Positions 52,945-61,734 are shown, counted from the first letter of the stretch. The stretch is 64,000 nucleotides of DNA from an uncultured Ruminococcus sp. (GCA_945868475.1 CAMBLM010000010.1:43661-107660); one strand, 5' to 3'. Numbers and translations are program-made. Notes: a model not told the origin generated them from the letters alone.

Positions 52945-53796
52945 TTATTTTTCCGCAAGCGTTGCGACAAGCAGTTCGGGCGGATTAAAAAGCCTGATAC
53001 GTCCCAAGCCTCGGCTGACTGCCATGCGCTTATCGCCGAGCCGATAAATGCCCTCGGAATACTTTGGTCTTGGTTTAAGCTCGGGTGAGAAAACTCCGCC
53101 GACTATCGGCAGACGCACCGAGCCGCCGTGGATATGTCCGCCGAACGTCACGTCTGCGCCCCACTCGGCGTAGACAGCAAAATCGAGCGGATTATGCGCG
53201 AGGAGTATTGTGAACCCATCGGGCTTCTTTCCGCAGAGCCGCTCCATTTCATCAAGTGTGAAATGCTCCCAGTTGCGTTTGTATTCCCTCACGCCTCGGT
53301 AAAACTTAGCTTCATACGAAACTCCGCAGAGGTTGAGCTTCTGCCCGTCTTTATATATAGTATACTCTGCGTTGTCAAGGCAAACTGCGCCTGTGGCTTT
53401 CATCTGCCCGGCAGTTTTGGCGAAAAGTTCGTCCGACATATCGGAAAATTCATGGTTTCCATTGACATAAAAGGTCGGATATTTCTCCGCGAGTGAACGC
53501 GTAAGTCCTATAAAGTCCTCACGGTTCACGGCACTGTGGCTTATCATATCACCCGTCATAACAACGATATCCGGCTTCTGCTTTTGTATGAGTTCAAACA
53601 GTTCGCAGCCGTTTTCGCCGTATTTTTTATTGTGGAGGTCGGAAAGATGCGCTATCTTTAATCCCTCAAACGCAGGCGGCAGTGTGTTGACATGGATAGT
53701 GAAGTTCCCGACTTCGAGCGCGGACATTTTTCTTATTGCACTCGGGAGGAATTCCCCAACGAGTGCGGATCTGACGATATCTGAACGAATATTCAA
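52945..53796 (-). CDS. Metallophosphoesterase (YkuE-like)
   Basis: 283 residues. Calcineurin-like motifs: KIAHLSDLHNKKYGENG, VMTGDMISHSAVN, YVNGNHEFSD, LLAHNPLDF and TFGGHIHGGSVRLP. Such enzymes act on phosphodiesters; some, like YkuE, are exported. The start TTG 53796 is chosen for AGAGGG 7 nt upstream; no ATG is available. Element E6 lies 34 bp upstream and has probably replaced its promoter region. Confidence 0.88.
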   Translation of the reverse strand: MNIRSDIVRSALVGEFLPSAIRKMSALEVGNFTIHVNTLPPAFEGLKIAHLSDLHNKKYGENGCELFELIQKQKPDIVVMTGDMISHSAVNREDFIGLTRSLAEKYPTFYVNGNHEFSDMSDELFAKTAGQMKATGAVCLDNAEYTIYKDGQKLNLCGVSYEAKFYRGVREYKRNWEHFTLDEMERLCGKKPDGFTILLAHNPLDFAVYAEWGADVTFGGHIHGGSVRLPIVGGVFSPELKPRPKYSEGIYRLGDKRMAVSRGLGRIRLFNPPELLVATLAEK

Positions 53797-53826
53797 GGTA
53801 TTACCCTCTTTCTGCAAAAATTGATA

Positions 53827-53990
53827 TAATACTAATTTTGAATCGTTCTATAGACAAGGACGGCAGATAGAATTTCACAAATCAAGAAAAGCGACCGCAG
53901 ACAGGCTCGCGCCTGACAAGGGAGCTTGACGCAGAGTGGTGAAATTATAGCTGTCGTATCTGTCTATAGGTTGATTCAAAATTAGTATAA
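53827..53990. mobile_element. Palindromic MITE-like element E6 (158 bp, long type)
   Basis: The body is 53830-53987 with TAA flanks. It shares with E1 the outer arms, CTATAGACAA / TGTCTATAGG and the loop words CGACCGCAG and ACAAGGGAG. Stems AATTTCAC (53871-53878) / GTGAAATT (53939-53946) and CAGGC / GCCTG (53902-53915) correspond to differently sequenced but still paired stems in E1. Confidence 0.85.
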
Positions 53991-53995
53991 TATGC

Positions 53996-54066
53996 AAACC
54001 GCCGAACACCGCAAAAACACCGACCATATCGTTCTGTCGGTATTTCTCCGTTGTTCGGCGGAGTTT
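53996..54066. terminator. Large hairpin, probable terminator of the Nudix gene
   Basis: AAACCGCCGAACA / TGTTCGGCGGAGTTT with an inner ACCGAC / GTCGGT stem. It lies just after the minus-strand Nudix gene. Confidence 0.65.
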
Positions 54067-54117
54067 TGTCATAAAAATCTGTCCGCGTCTGCCCAACGTC
54101 AGTTTTACACTGACGTG

Positions 54118-54534
54118 TCAGTCTGCGCTGCCCTTTATGACCTTTCGTGCTTTGTTGACGATGCACTTATCGTTTTCGTAGGTCAGAACTGAGTCTGCAC
54201 AGCCTGCATCGACCCATTTGATCTCGGCGATCTCCGATTCCTGCCTTACATAATCGAAGTTTTTCGCTTTTGCGATAAAATAAACAACGACCTTTTGCGA
54301 ATCCTTGCGCGGATTGTATGTGACCGTTTCACGGAAAGTCGGGTCAATGATAACATCTATCCCCGTTTCCTCTTTTATCTCGCGAAGAGCGGTTTCCACC
54401 TCGGTCTCGCCGGCTTCGACATGACCTTTCGGGAACGACCAATGGCCGCTGTTGACGTGCTTTATCAGCAGTATCTCAAGGTTGCCGTGATACTTGCGGT
54501 AAACTATCGCACCGCATGACTTTTCATGTAGCAT
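54118..54534 (-). CDS. Nudix hydrolase (Ap4A hydrolase-like)
   Basis: 138 residues. Nudix box GHVEAGETEVETALREIKEE TG with spacing intact; begins EKSCGAIVYRKYHGNLEILL, ends in the helix NKARKVIKGS. The GHWSFPKGHVEAGE segment is typical of diadenosine-polyphosphate hydrolases (MutT-like). Single-domain and cytosolic. The ATG at 54534 lies close to AAGGAAAAAC. Independent of the Nudix domain at 8.3-8.7 kb. Confidence 0.9.
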   Translation of the reverse strand: MLHEKSCGAIVYRKYHGNLEILLIKHVNSGHWSFPKGHVEAGETEVETALREIKEETGIDVIIDPTFRETVTYNPRKDSQKVVVYFIAKAKNFDYVRQESEIAEIKWVDAGCADSVLTYENDKCIVNKARKVIKGSAD

Positions 54535-54714
54535 GAGCCGTTTTTCCTTTCCGAACAGCCTGCTGTAACAGCTAACTGTTGCAAATTTGTATGTTCTTTA
54601 TAATTATAACACAAAAAGCCGCGTTTGTCTTGCTTTTTTCAAAAAAAATATAAAAAATTAATCTGTTTTTTATACTTTGATAGACACTTTTCACAAGTTT
54701 TTATTATTTTATAC

Positions 54715-54747
54715 AAAAAGCAGCCCGAATAATTGTTCAGACTGCTT
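54715..54747 (-). terminator. Terminator of the YhfC-like gene, displaced by E7
   Basis: AAGCAGCCCGAA (54718-54729) / TTCAGACTGCTT (54736-54747), minus-strand T run. Element E7 now lies between it and the gene. Confidence 0.65.
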
Positions 54748-54852
54748 AATACTAATTTTTAATCAAAGTGTAGACAAAAAATCGGCGCAAAAACCATATA
54801 TGCAAGCTTTTGCTTGATTTTTTGTACACTTTCAGTTTAAAAATAAGTATAA
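54747..54852. mobile_element. Palindromic MITE-like element E7 (100 bp)
   Basis: The body is 54750-54849, flanked by TAA; nearly identical to E2 over its whole length. The right end reads TAAGTA (one change from TTAGTA). Confidence 0.85.
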
Positions 54853-54888
54853 AGAAACACTTCGCTTTGATAAGCGATATCCTTAACT

Positions 54889-55755
54889 TTATTCCGTTTC
54901 GGACGTTGAATTTATTTTTTCGGGTTCTTCGGCAGGAGGTTCAGCCGCCATCAGCTGTTCCGAACGCTCCGCAAGTTCGGCTTTCATAGCCTTGTAGATC
55001 TTCACCGTGACAAGAACAAGAACGATATCAGCCGCAAGAAGAAGCAGTTCGGTCAAACCGACACTCGTTATAACGTTCCTCTGATAGAGTGCCGCAGGAA
55101 CATCGAAAAGTGCATGAAGCACTATCGCAGCAGGATAAAGCCACAGCTTTCCTTTCATTTTTATGCTCGCGAAAACAATAACGGAAAGCGCAGTGTGAAG
55201 AACTATCGCAAGTATCCTTTCCGCAAGGCTCACAATAGTGGAAACCATGTCATAGTCTGTGAGAGCGGCTATCTGTGCTTCAGCCGCCCAACGCTGTTCA
55301 TCGGGAAGTGCGCCGAACAGTGCTTCAGTTCCGAGTGCATTTACCGTCATCGCCGTCACCGCATAGGATATGAGCGTTATACCGACAAGAACCACCGCTT
55401 CAACTCCGCCGTGTCCAAGGCCGTACATTATCGAAGCTCGAGGATCATTCTCATTTTTGCAGAAAAGCTTAAATGCGAGAAACCGTCCCGTTTCCTCGAA
55501 AATTCCTGCACAGAGTGCGCCATAGAGCGTATAAAAAACCACGCCGCTGTTCTGTATCGTTGACAACATAAAGTAATGAAGTATCTGCTCCAGTATCAAT
55601 GCAAAAGCAACGAATGTTGCCGCACCGATGAAGAAATACCGAAGCTTTACGTCTTTATTTTTCAGCTTAAAAATTATCGGCGCAGCTATCGGGATAAGTA
55701 TTGCCAATATCCCTCCCACAAGAAAAGCCGCTATCGTTCCCGTTGAAAATGTCAT
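54889..55755 (-). CDS. YhfC/PrsW-like intramembrane metalloprotease
   Basis: 288 residues, about 7-8 transmembrane helices. Conserved motifs lie in membrane segments: CAGIFEETGRFLAFKLF (EE and Arg), GLGHGGVEAVVLVGI (HGG..E) and PAAIVLHALFDVPAAL (H..FD), as in the YhfC family related to CPBP/PrsW proteases. A hydrophilic Glu-rich tail follows. The ATG overlaps the stop of the upstream secreted-protein gene by 4 bp, so these two are coupled. Substrate unknown; the anchored protein upstream is a candidate. Confidence 0.8.
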   Translation of the reverse strand: MTFSTGTIAAFLVGGILAILIPIAAPIIFKLKNKDVKLRYFFIGAATFVAFALILEQILHYFMLSTIQNSGVVFYTLYGALCAGIFEETGRFLAFKLFCKNENDPRASIMYGLGHGGVEAVVLVGITLISYAVTAMTVNALGTEALFGALPDEQRWAAEAQIAALTDYDMVSTIVSLAERILAIVLHTALSVIVFASIKMKGKLWLYPAAIVLHALFDVPAALYQRNVITSVGLTELLLLAADIVLVLVTVKIYKAMKAELAERSEQLMAAEPPAEEPEKINSTSETE

Positions 55756-56345
55756 TCTTCTCCCCCACGATCATTCCGTTTATTCTTCCTGTTTATGCTT
55801 ATGAGAGCAAAAGTTCCGCCTGCTGCAGCTATCACTATTATTATAGGAATTACGACAGCCGCCGTGTTCTGCGTCCGAGTAAGCTTGAACGCCCTGTTGG
55901 GCAGGCTCTTCGACTTGAGCATGATATCTCTGTCCGTCCAGTCGCCCTTTGCTTCGTTGTAAGCCGCACAGCTTATCTTTGTATCAAGAGCTTCAACACG
56001 GAAAACATACACGTTCCTGCCGTTTTCATCTCCGTCGGGATAGACAGTTCCGCTAAGCGAGCCGCTTTCCTCCGCGCGCCGGGCATCTTCCGCCGAGCCG
56101 AAATAAAGTGCCGTTACCTCGTCCCCTGCAAGCGTCATTCTCGCCGTCATTATTTCGCCCGAAACGTTAAGTACGCACTTTTCAGCATTAAGCTCCGAGT
56201 TGCTCACGGCGGCATCTATCTCATAGCTGCCGAATACAAGGTCGGAAGCATAGACAGGCTTGACTTCCTTTTTGGCGAACGCCGAAACCGAGCCAATAAT
56301 AACAAAAGCCGTCAGCGCAAATATCACCGAAAAAAGCCTTTTCAT
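55752..56345 (-). CDS. Secreted, C-terminally membrane-anchored surface protein
   Basis: 197 residues. Signal peptide FSVIFALTAFVIIGSVSAFA, then a beta-rich domain (YASDLVFGSYEIDAAVSNSE ... TLAGDEVTALYFGSAEDARR ... DTKISCAAYNEAKGDWTDRD). A C-terminal transmembrane helix (VVIPIIIVIAAAGGTFALIS) and a basic tail follow. The beta domain is reminiscent of NEAT-like surface domains, but I see no firm heme signature. It lies between the CARF-like and protease genes in one operon. Confidence 0.7.
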   Translation of the reverse strand: MKRLFSVIFALTAFVIIGSVSAFAKKEVKPVYASDLVFGSYEIDAAVSNSELNAEKCVLNVSGEIMTARMTLAGDEVTALYFGSAEDARRAEESGSLSGTVYPDGDENGRNVYVFRVEALDTKISCAAYNEAKGDWTDRDIMLKSKSLPNRAFKLTRTQNTAAVVIPIIIVIAAAGGTFALISINRKNKRNDRGGEE

Positions 56346-56355
56346 TATCTATCCC

Positions 56356-56937
56356 TCACATATTCAAAATACGTTTTATTATCGGCAAAGGGTCATCGGG
56401 AACGGACTGCGAAACGCTGTGAATGACCGATTCCATAAAAAACAGCTTTGATACATCGTGCAGAAGTGCCTGATCTCCGCTTTTATCAGCATAAAAAACA
56501 GAGTTCACTTCCGTGTCTTTGCAAAGCTTGTAGCAAAAGCTCAGAGCCGTAAAAATTATCAGCGGCGTCGCCTTGTGACCGAACGTTATGTCGGCATAAA
56601 TGCTCTCGCCATCGCCGAGCGTTTCAATAAGTGCCTCAAAAACGCGCTTTTGCTTTTCGGGAGTTTCCTCGCCTGCAATGCGTATTTCCGTAAGGTCATA
56701 TCTGAAACCCACCTTCTCCGCAAGCTCTTTCAGCTCTGTCATCAGCCGCAGAAAATTTCCGCTCGAAACGGGCGAATTTTCCGATATCAGCAGCGTGATG
56801 TTTATAAGTTCATCGCACTGCGCCGTTTGGCTTATCGTAAGAAGGATCGGAAAGCTCGTTTCCATTTCCGCTTCGTCCGAACGGTAAAGGCACTTCTCCG
56901 CTTTTTCGGACGGGAGTGCAAAAATATATTTTTTCAT
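56356..56937 (-). CDS. CARF/TM1812-like protein without CRISPR context
   Basis: 193 residues from ATG 56937 (GGAG upstream). It begins KKYIFALPSEKAEKCLYRSD. The segment SIYADITFGHKATPLIIFTA is close to the DITHGFR..P motif of Csx/TM1812 CARF proteins, followed by LSFCYKLCKDTEVNSVFYAD, as in the strand after that helix. CARF domains sense cyclic oligoadenylate; stand-alone ones may be ring nucleases. No effector domain, cas gene or repeat array is seen in the window. It is co-directional with the next two genes. Family assignment is by motif only. Confidence 0.55.
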   Translation of the reverse strand: MKKYIFALPSEKAEKCLYRSDEAEMETSFPILLTISQTAQCDELINITLLISENSPVSSGNFLRLMTELKELAEKVGFRYDLTEIRIAGEETPEKQKRVFEALIETLGDGESIYADITFGHKATPLIIFTALSFCYKLCKDTEVNSVFYADKSGDQALLHDVSKLFFMESVIHSVSQSVPDDPLPIIKRILNM

Positions 56938-57040
56938 TTTGGGATTCTCCAACAAAATTTTATTAAATTTATTTTAACATATTATATTCGCAATGTCAAA
57001 CAAAAACGCTGCAAATTCAAATAAACGGAACGAATAAAAA

Positions 57041-57082
57041 TAAGACCTTTTCCGGGGATCACCCAAAGAAAAGGTCCGTTCG
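57041..57082. terminator. Hairpin upstream of the CARF-like gene
   Basis: AAGACCTTTTC / GAAAAGGTCCGTT inverted repeat; may end a transcript from the right. Confidence 0.5.
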
Positions 57083-57672
57083 TTTATTGTATAAACATTC
57101 TTTTAACGTGGACAGCGACTGTTCCTTACAGAAAATTTGCCTAAAATACAGGGTTTGCAACGGGCGGATATAGAATCCGCCCCTAAATCTTATGTTTCGC
57201 CAAATCAAATCGTGTTTGCATATTAATGCAAAAAATGCAAAATTTAAATGGAATAAAATTCAATAAATGTTTGGCTATCTTGGGTATAGAGCAAAGGGAA
57301 AACCTTTAGGAGGACAGGGGGAGGCGCTCTGTACGAGGGGGACGCAAGGCCGCCCTCCCCCTATCCTCCTTGCGGTGTTCCCTGAAGTGTATCACACTTT
57401 GCACCCATCTTACCCCAAACCTCCAACCCTCTCCCGACCAATGCTACAAATACAAGTCAGGCTTTTGGACGTTATAATAAGCACGGTGTTAGAGGGTTTT
57501 TATGTTACAATTAGCTTTGACTTATTTAATTGCTTACTGCTTATATATAAGCACATAATATGATGATTGATAACTCGATGCTGAAAAATAAAGTTTTAGA
57601 GCTTACACTGTACTACAGAATTGAGCGTTTGACAGTAAACTTACGGAGCATAAATAATTCCGAATTCCGAAT
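57083..57672. other. Non-coding gap between the CARF-like gene and phoR
   Basis: No credible gene. It has GGGCGGATATAGAATCCGCCC at about 57169-57189. A very strong G/C-rich hairpin (AGGAGGACAGGGGGAGG, 57308-57324, with CCTCCCCCTATCCTCCT, 57354-57370) follows. The gap ends in an AATTCCGAATTCCG repeat (57655-57671) touching the phoR stop. Confidence 0.65.
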
Positions 57673-59313
57673 TTATTTCTGTTGTTCCGGGAAGCTTACA
57701 GTTATTGTAGTTCCGACATTTTCTTCGCTTTCAAGCTTTATATCCGCACCGTGGTAGATCGCGCCGTGTTTCACTATCGAAAGTCCGAGTCCCGTGCCGC
57801 CAAGTGCTTTTGAACGGCTCGAATCGACTCTGTAAAAACGCTCGAAAACTCTGTCCTGCGCCGAAACGGGTATTCCGAAGCCGCTGTCCTTTACGCTCAG
57901 GAGCGTTCTGCCGTTTTCTTTTCGGATATTTATATCGACAGTTCCGTTCGGGCGGTTGTATTTCACCGCATTGTCGCAAAGGTTGAAGATCATCTCGTCC
58001 AGTATCTTTCTTACGCCGAAAAATGCTGCGTGTTCGCCCGTAACGCTCACTTTCAGCCCTGCTTTGTCGGAAACGGGCTTTATTCGCCTTGCAATTTCTT
58101 CCGAAAGCGCAAAAAGGTCGATATTTTCGCGGTCATATTCAACATTGCCGTCGTCAAGGCGCGAAATTTTTATGATATCGTTGACGAGGGTTATCAGTCT
58201 TTGTGCTTCGTCATAGATCGATTTGGAGAAATCAATAACGGTATCATCGGGCGTTCCGCCGCTCATCATAAGCTCGGCAAAACCTGAAATGGAAGTGAGC
58301 GGTGTTTTCAGCTCGTGCGAAACATTCGAGGTGAACTCTCTTCTCAGGCGTTCACGTTCGGAACGCTCGGTCACATCGAGGATAAAAATTACCGCACCGA
58401 TTATCTTGCTCTCGTCAAAGACAGGGTTCGATATCAGGCGGTAGATCTTTTCGCCGATGCGTATTTCGGATTCGGCAGGGCTGCCCTTTACCGCCTTTTC
58501 CGCAACGTCGCAGAATTCCGTGAGAATGCTGCCTGCGTCCTTTTCAATGCCGAGTATCCTTGAAGCCGCCGTGTTGTATGTGAGAACGCTGGTGTTCGTA
58601 TCGGTGACAACGAAGCCCTCGCTCATATTTTCAGTGATAAGACGAAACTCCTCCTTGCTTCGCTGTGCATCGCGGAGCTGTTTCTGTATCGTTTCGTGCT
58701 GTGCGGAAAGCTTGTCCGTGAGCGGTGCAAGCTCGGGATAAGGTGCTTTTTCGGGTTTTTCCGTATCTATTTCATTTATCGGCTTTGTAATGTTTCTGGA
58801 AACGATGAATGACAGTATTCCCGAAAATATGAGCGCAGCAAGAAACACCGTCACGACAGGAACAACAAGTGCTTTCAGCATAGCTTCGATGACGTTCTGC
58901 TCTGCCGAGATGCGGATAACACTGCCGTTATCAAGGCTCACCGCATAATATATCGTCTTTGTCATAAACGTGTCGGACTCTCTGACCGAGCTGCCCTCGC
59001 CGTTTTCAACTGCCGCCATTACCTCTTCGCGGTCGGCGTGGTTCTCCATTGAGGACGGGTCGGCTTTCGTGTCAAAAATAACATTGCCGTCACTGCCGAT
59101 GAGCGTGATGCGCCTATCCTGCTTATCAAAGGTGTAAAGGCAGCCCTCGCCGTATTCTTCGGCTGTTGCCGCAATAAAGTGTGCTTCCGTGGAAAGCTCG
59201 TCCGTCAGTTCTTTTTCAAAAACATCGGTGAGTATGCCGAAGATAAGACCTATCACAAGCACGAGAACCATACACGAAGCGAGCAGCTCCGTGAAAAATA
59301 TCTTTTTAGTCAT
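57673..59313 (-). CDS. phoR: Phosphate-responsive sensor histidine kinase
   Basis: 546 residues. TM1 is about 9-28; an extracellular sensor follows (ATAEEYGEGCLYTFDKQDRR). TM2 is VVTVFLAALIFSGILSFIV. Then HAMP-like, PAS (RLITENMSEGFVVTDTNTSV), H-box SNVSHELKTPLTSISGFAEL, N-box EMIFNLCDNAVKYN and G-box ALGGTGLGLSIVKHG. It phosphorylates PhoB. It overlaps phoB by 8 bp. The stop codon abuts an intergenic repeat. Confidence 0.93.
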   Translation of the reverse strand: MTKKIFFTELLASCMVLVLVIGLIFGILTDVFEKELTDELSTEAHFIAATAEEYGEGCLYTFDKQDRRITLIGSDGNVIFDTKADPSSMENHADREEVMAAVENGEGSSVRESDTFMTKTIYYAVSLDNGSVIRISAEQNVIEAMLKALVVPVVTVFLAALIFSGILSFIVSRNITKPINEIDTEKPEKAPYPELAPLTDKLSAQHETIQKQLRDAQRSKEEFRLITENMSEGFVVTDTNTSVLTYNTAASRILGIEKDAGSILTEFCDVAEKAVKGSPAESEIRIGEKIYRLISNPVFDESKIIGAVIFILDVTERSERERLRREFTSNVSHELKTPLTSISGFAELMMSGGTPDDTVIDFSKSIYDEAQRLITLVNDIIKISRLDDGNVEYDRENIDLFALSEEIARRIKPVSDKAGLKVSVTGEHAAFFGVRKILDEMIFNLCDNAVKYNRPNGTVDINIRKENGRTLLSVKDSGFGIPVSAQDRVFERFYRVDSSRSKALGGTGLGLSIVKHGAIYHGADIKLESEENVGTTITVSFPEQQK

Positions 59314-59989
59314 CGGACGCTTCCTCTCCGCCTATACGGTAGCCGACATTTTTTATCGTCTTGATGAGCGAACCGTTTTCTCCGAGTTTTACACGGAGCT
59401 TTCTTATATGAACATCAAGCGTTCTCGAATCCTCGTAATATTCGCCCCAGATATCGGTCAGAAGCTTTTCGCGCGAAACAACGCTGCCGTTCGCTTTCAT
59501 CAGTGCCGCAAGCAGGCTGTATTCCTTGAATGAAAGCGTGACCTCCTCGCCGTCCGAGCGGACGATGTGCTTTTTATCGTCAAGGGTTATGCCGCCGCTT
59601 CGGAGCAATGACTTATCCTCGGCAGGCTCTTTGGATGAACGTCTTAAAAGTGCGCGCACTCTTGCGGAAAGCTCGGTCATTCCGAACGGCTTTGCGAGAT
59701 AATCGTCCGCACCGCTGTCAAGACCCGTCACCTTGTCGAATTCGCTGCTCTTGGCGGTGAGCATTATAACGGGAACGCTGCTGCCGCCGTCACGAAGCTT
59801 TTTTAGTATAGTAAGTCCGTCCTCTTCGGGGAGCATTATATCAAGAATGAGAAGCTGCGGCTCAGCTTTTTTGAATTCAGCCCAGAACTCGCTCGGCAGT
59901 GCGAAGCCTTTTGCCTCGTAGCCGTCCTTTGTCAATGCATAGCACACAAGCTTGCGTATATTGTCATCGTCTTCAAGCAGATAGATCAA
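59306..59989 (-). CDS. phoB: Phosphate regulon response regulator
   Basis: 227 residues from TTG 59989, which follows GGAGG by 8 nt. The longer frame upstream (to 60061) lacks an RBS. Receiver domain: IYLLEDDDNIRKL, LLILDIMLPEEDG (phospho-Asp) and VIMLTAKS. Winged-helix output: FKEYSLLAALMKANGSVVSR and YEDSRTLDVHIRKLRVKLG. The OmpR/PhoB class would bind the Pho box upstream of pstS. Cotranscribed with phoR and just downstream of pstB. Confidence 0.93.
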   Translation of the reverse strand: MIYLLEDDDNIRKLVCYALTKDGYEAKGFALPSEFWAEFKKAEPQLLILDIMLPEEDGLTILKKLRDGGSSVPVIMLTAKSSEFDKVTGLDSGADDYLAKPFGMTELSARVRALLRRSSKEPAEDKSLLRSGGITLDDKKHIVRSDGEEVTLSFKEYSLLAALMKANGSVVSREKLLTDIWGEYYEDSRTLDVHIRKLRVKLGENGSLIKTIKNVGYRIGGEEASDD

Positions 59990-60101
59990 TTCATTTTCCT
60001 CCGTTATAATCGGGAAAAAGCCGATCAAACCCAATTGACCAGCGTTTCCTGTAATGTTCACTTAATTTTACCACACCCGACGGCGTTTGGCAAGAAAAAT
60101 A

Positions 60102-60860
60102 TTAACCGAAGCGTCCTCCGATGTAATTTGCCGTGCGCTCATCGTTAGGCGATTCAAAGATAGTCTTTGTGTCGCCGTATTCAATAGCTTCGCCGAGCAG
60201 GAAGAATGCCGTCTTGTCGGCAATTCGTGCAGCCTGCTGCATATTGTGTGTTACCGTTACAATGGTATATTTTTCGCGAAGCTCCATTGCAAGCTCTTCG
60301 ATCTTGAGTGTAGAGATCGGGTCGAGTGCAGAAGTCGGCTCGTCCATAAGCAGAACTTCGGGTTCGACCGCAATTGCTCTTGCGATGCAAAGACGCTGCT
60401 GCTGACCGCCGCTCATTCCGAGTGCGGATTTTTTCAGTCTGTCCTTACATTCGTCCCAGATAGCTGCGCCTTTGAGTGATTTTTCAACGATCTCGTCAAG
60501 CTTTGCCTTTGAACGGATACCGTGGATCCTCGGACCGTAGGCAACGTTGTCATAAATGCTCATCGGGAACGGATTCGGTTTCTGGAATACCATTCCGACG
60601 CGGCGGCGAAGCTTTGTCACGTCCATATCGCCGTAGATATCCTCGTTTTCGAGTGAAATGTTTCCCTCTATCCTACAGCCGTCAACAAGGTCGTTCATTC
60701 GGTTAAGACAGCGGAGAAATGTTGATTTTCCGCAGCCCGAAGGTCCTATAAGTGCGGTTATGCGGTTTCTTGGAAGCTTTATTGTGATATTTTTGAGTGC
60801 GTGGTTGTTTCCATACCACAGATTTAAATTTTCAGCGGTTATAATTGATTCGTTAGCCAT
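60102..60860 (-). CDS. pstB: Phosphate ABC transporter ATP-binding protein
   Basis: 252 residues: Walker [20 protein letters not shown], signature [15 protein letters not shown] and Walker [13 protein letters not shown], with the PstB-typical [14 protein letters not shown]. It powers high-affinity phosphate import with PstA/PstC. Twelve bp separate it from pstA. Confidence 0.97.
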   Translation of the reverse strand: MANESIITAENLNLWYGNNHALKNITIKLPRNRITALIGPSGCGKSTFLRCLNRMNDLVDGCRIEGNISLENEDIYGDMDVTKLRRRVGMVFQKPNPFPMSIYDNVAYGPRIHGIRSKAKLDEIVEKSLKGAAIWDECKDRLKKSALGMSGGQQQRLCIARAIAVEPEVLLMDEPTSALDPISTLKIEELAMELREKYTIVTVTHNMQQAARIADKTAFFLLGEAIEYGDTKTIFESPNDERTANYIGGRFG

Positions 60861-60872
60861 AAATAAACCTCA

Positions 60873-61733
60873 TTATGTGCGCTCGGCGAAATGCTTCTGC
60901 GCGTACTTTGCTCCGAAATTGAGCAGCAGTGTGAGTATAAGAAGGATCGCAGCGACTGCAAAAGCCGTGTCGAACTCGCCGCGTTCCTTTGCATACATAT
61001 AAAGCGAAACTGTGAGCGTTGAACCTGCGTTGCCGCTCGAAGCAGCCTGCGCAAAGCCGTAGATCTCGTTTGCCATACCTGCCGTGAAGAACAGCGCAGC
61101 CGATTCGCCCGTAATTCTGCCGACAGCAAGGATCACACCCGTGATGATACCGTCAACAGCACTTGGAAGCACGACCGTGCGGAGCATTCTCCACTTGCCC
61201 GAACCGAGCGCGAGCGCACCCTCACGGTAGCTCTGCGGAACTGCTTTAAGGCTCTCCTCGGTAGTTCTCATTATTGTGGGGAGCGTCATAATAACGAGAG
61301 TCATTGCGCCTGCGATAAGACTTGTTCCGAATCCGCAGAACTGAACAAATATCAACATTCCGACAAGTCCGTAGATTATCGACGGGATACCCGAAAGCGT
61401 TTCCGCAGCAAGTCCGATAAGACCCGTCAGCTTTTTGTTTTTCGCATACTCGTTAAGATATACCGCCGCGCCGATGCCGAGCGGGATAACGATCACCATT
61501 GTGAAGAATATAATATAAAGCGTATTTAAAATGTTCGGGAGGATTCCTATCTTTCCCGTCAAAAGGCTTGGTTTTTCGGTCAGGAACTGCAATGTTATAT
61601 GCGGCAGACCCTTTACAAGCACTACTATTGCAATTGCCGCAGCCAGAACGCACACGATAGCAGCCGATACATATATAGACGCTTTCAGTGCTCCGCTTTT
61701 CACTCTGCGGACAGCAGTATTTCTATCATTCAT
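60873..61733 (-). CDS. pstA: Phosphate ABC transporter permease
   Basis: 286 residues, six predicted membrane helices, with the EAA loop as ESLKAVPQSYREGALALGSG KWRM. N-terminal cytosolic stretch NTAVRRVKSGALKAS. It forms the channel with PstC. One base separates its start from the pstC stop. Confidence 0.95.
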   Translation of the reverse strand: MNDRNTAVRRVKSGALKASIYVSAAIVCVLAAAIAIVVLVKGLPHITLQFLTEKPSLLTGKIGILPNILNTLYIIFFTMVIVIPLGIGAAVYLNEYAKNKKLTGLIGLAAETLSGIPSIIYGLVGMLIFVQFCGFGTSLIAGAMTLVIMTLPTIMRTTEESLKAVPQSYREGALALGSGKWRMLRTVVLPSAVDGIITGVILAVGRITGESAALFFTAGMANEIYGFAQAASSGNAGSTLTVSLYMYAKERGEFDTAFAVAAILLILTLLLNFGAKYAQKHFAERT

Positions 61734-61734
61734 C

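Noticed and set aside
57267..57563. 98-codon ORF in the gap before phoR
   Set aside because: Proline/glycine-rich translation of the G-rich hairpin; no RBS.
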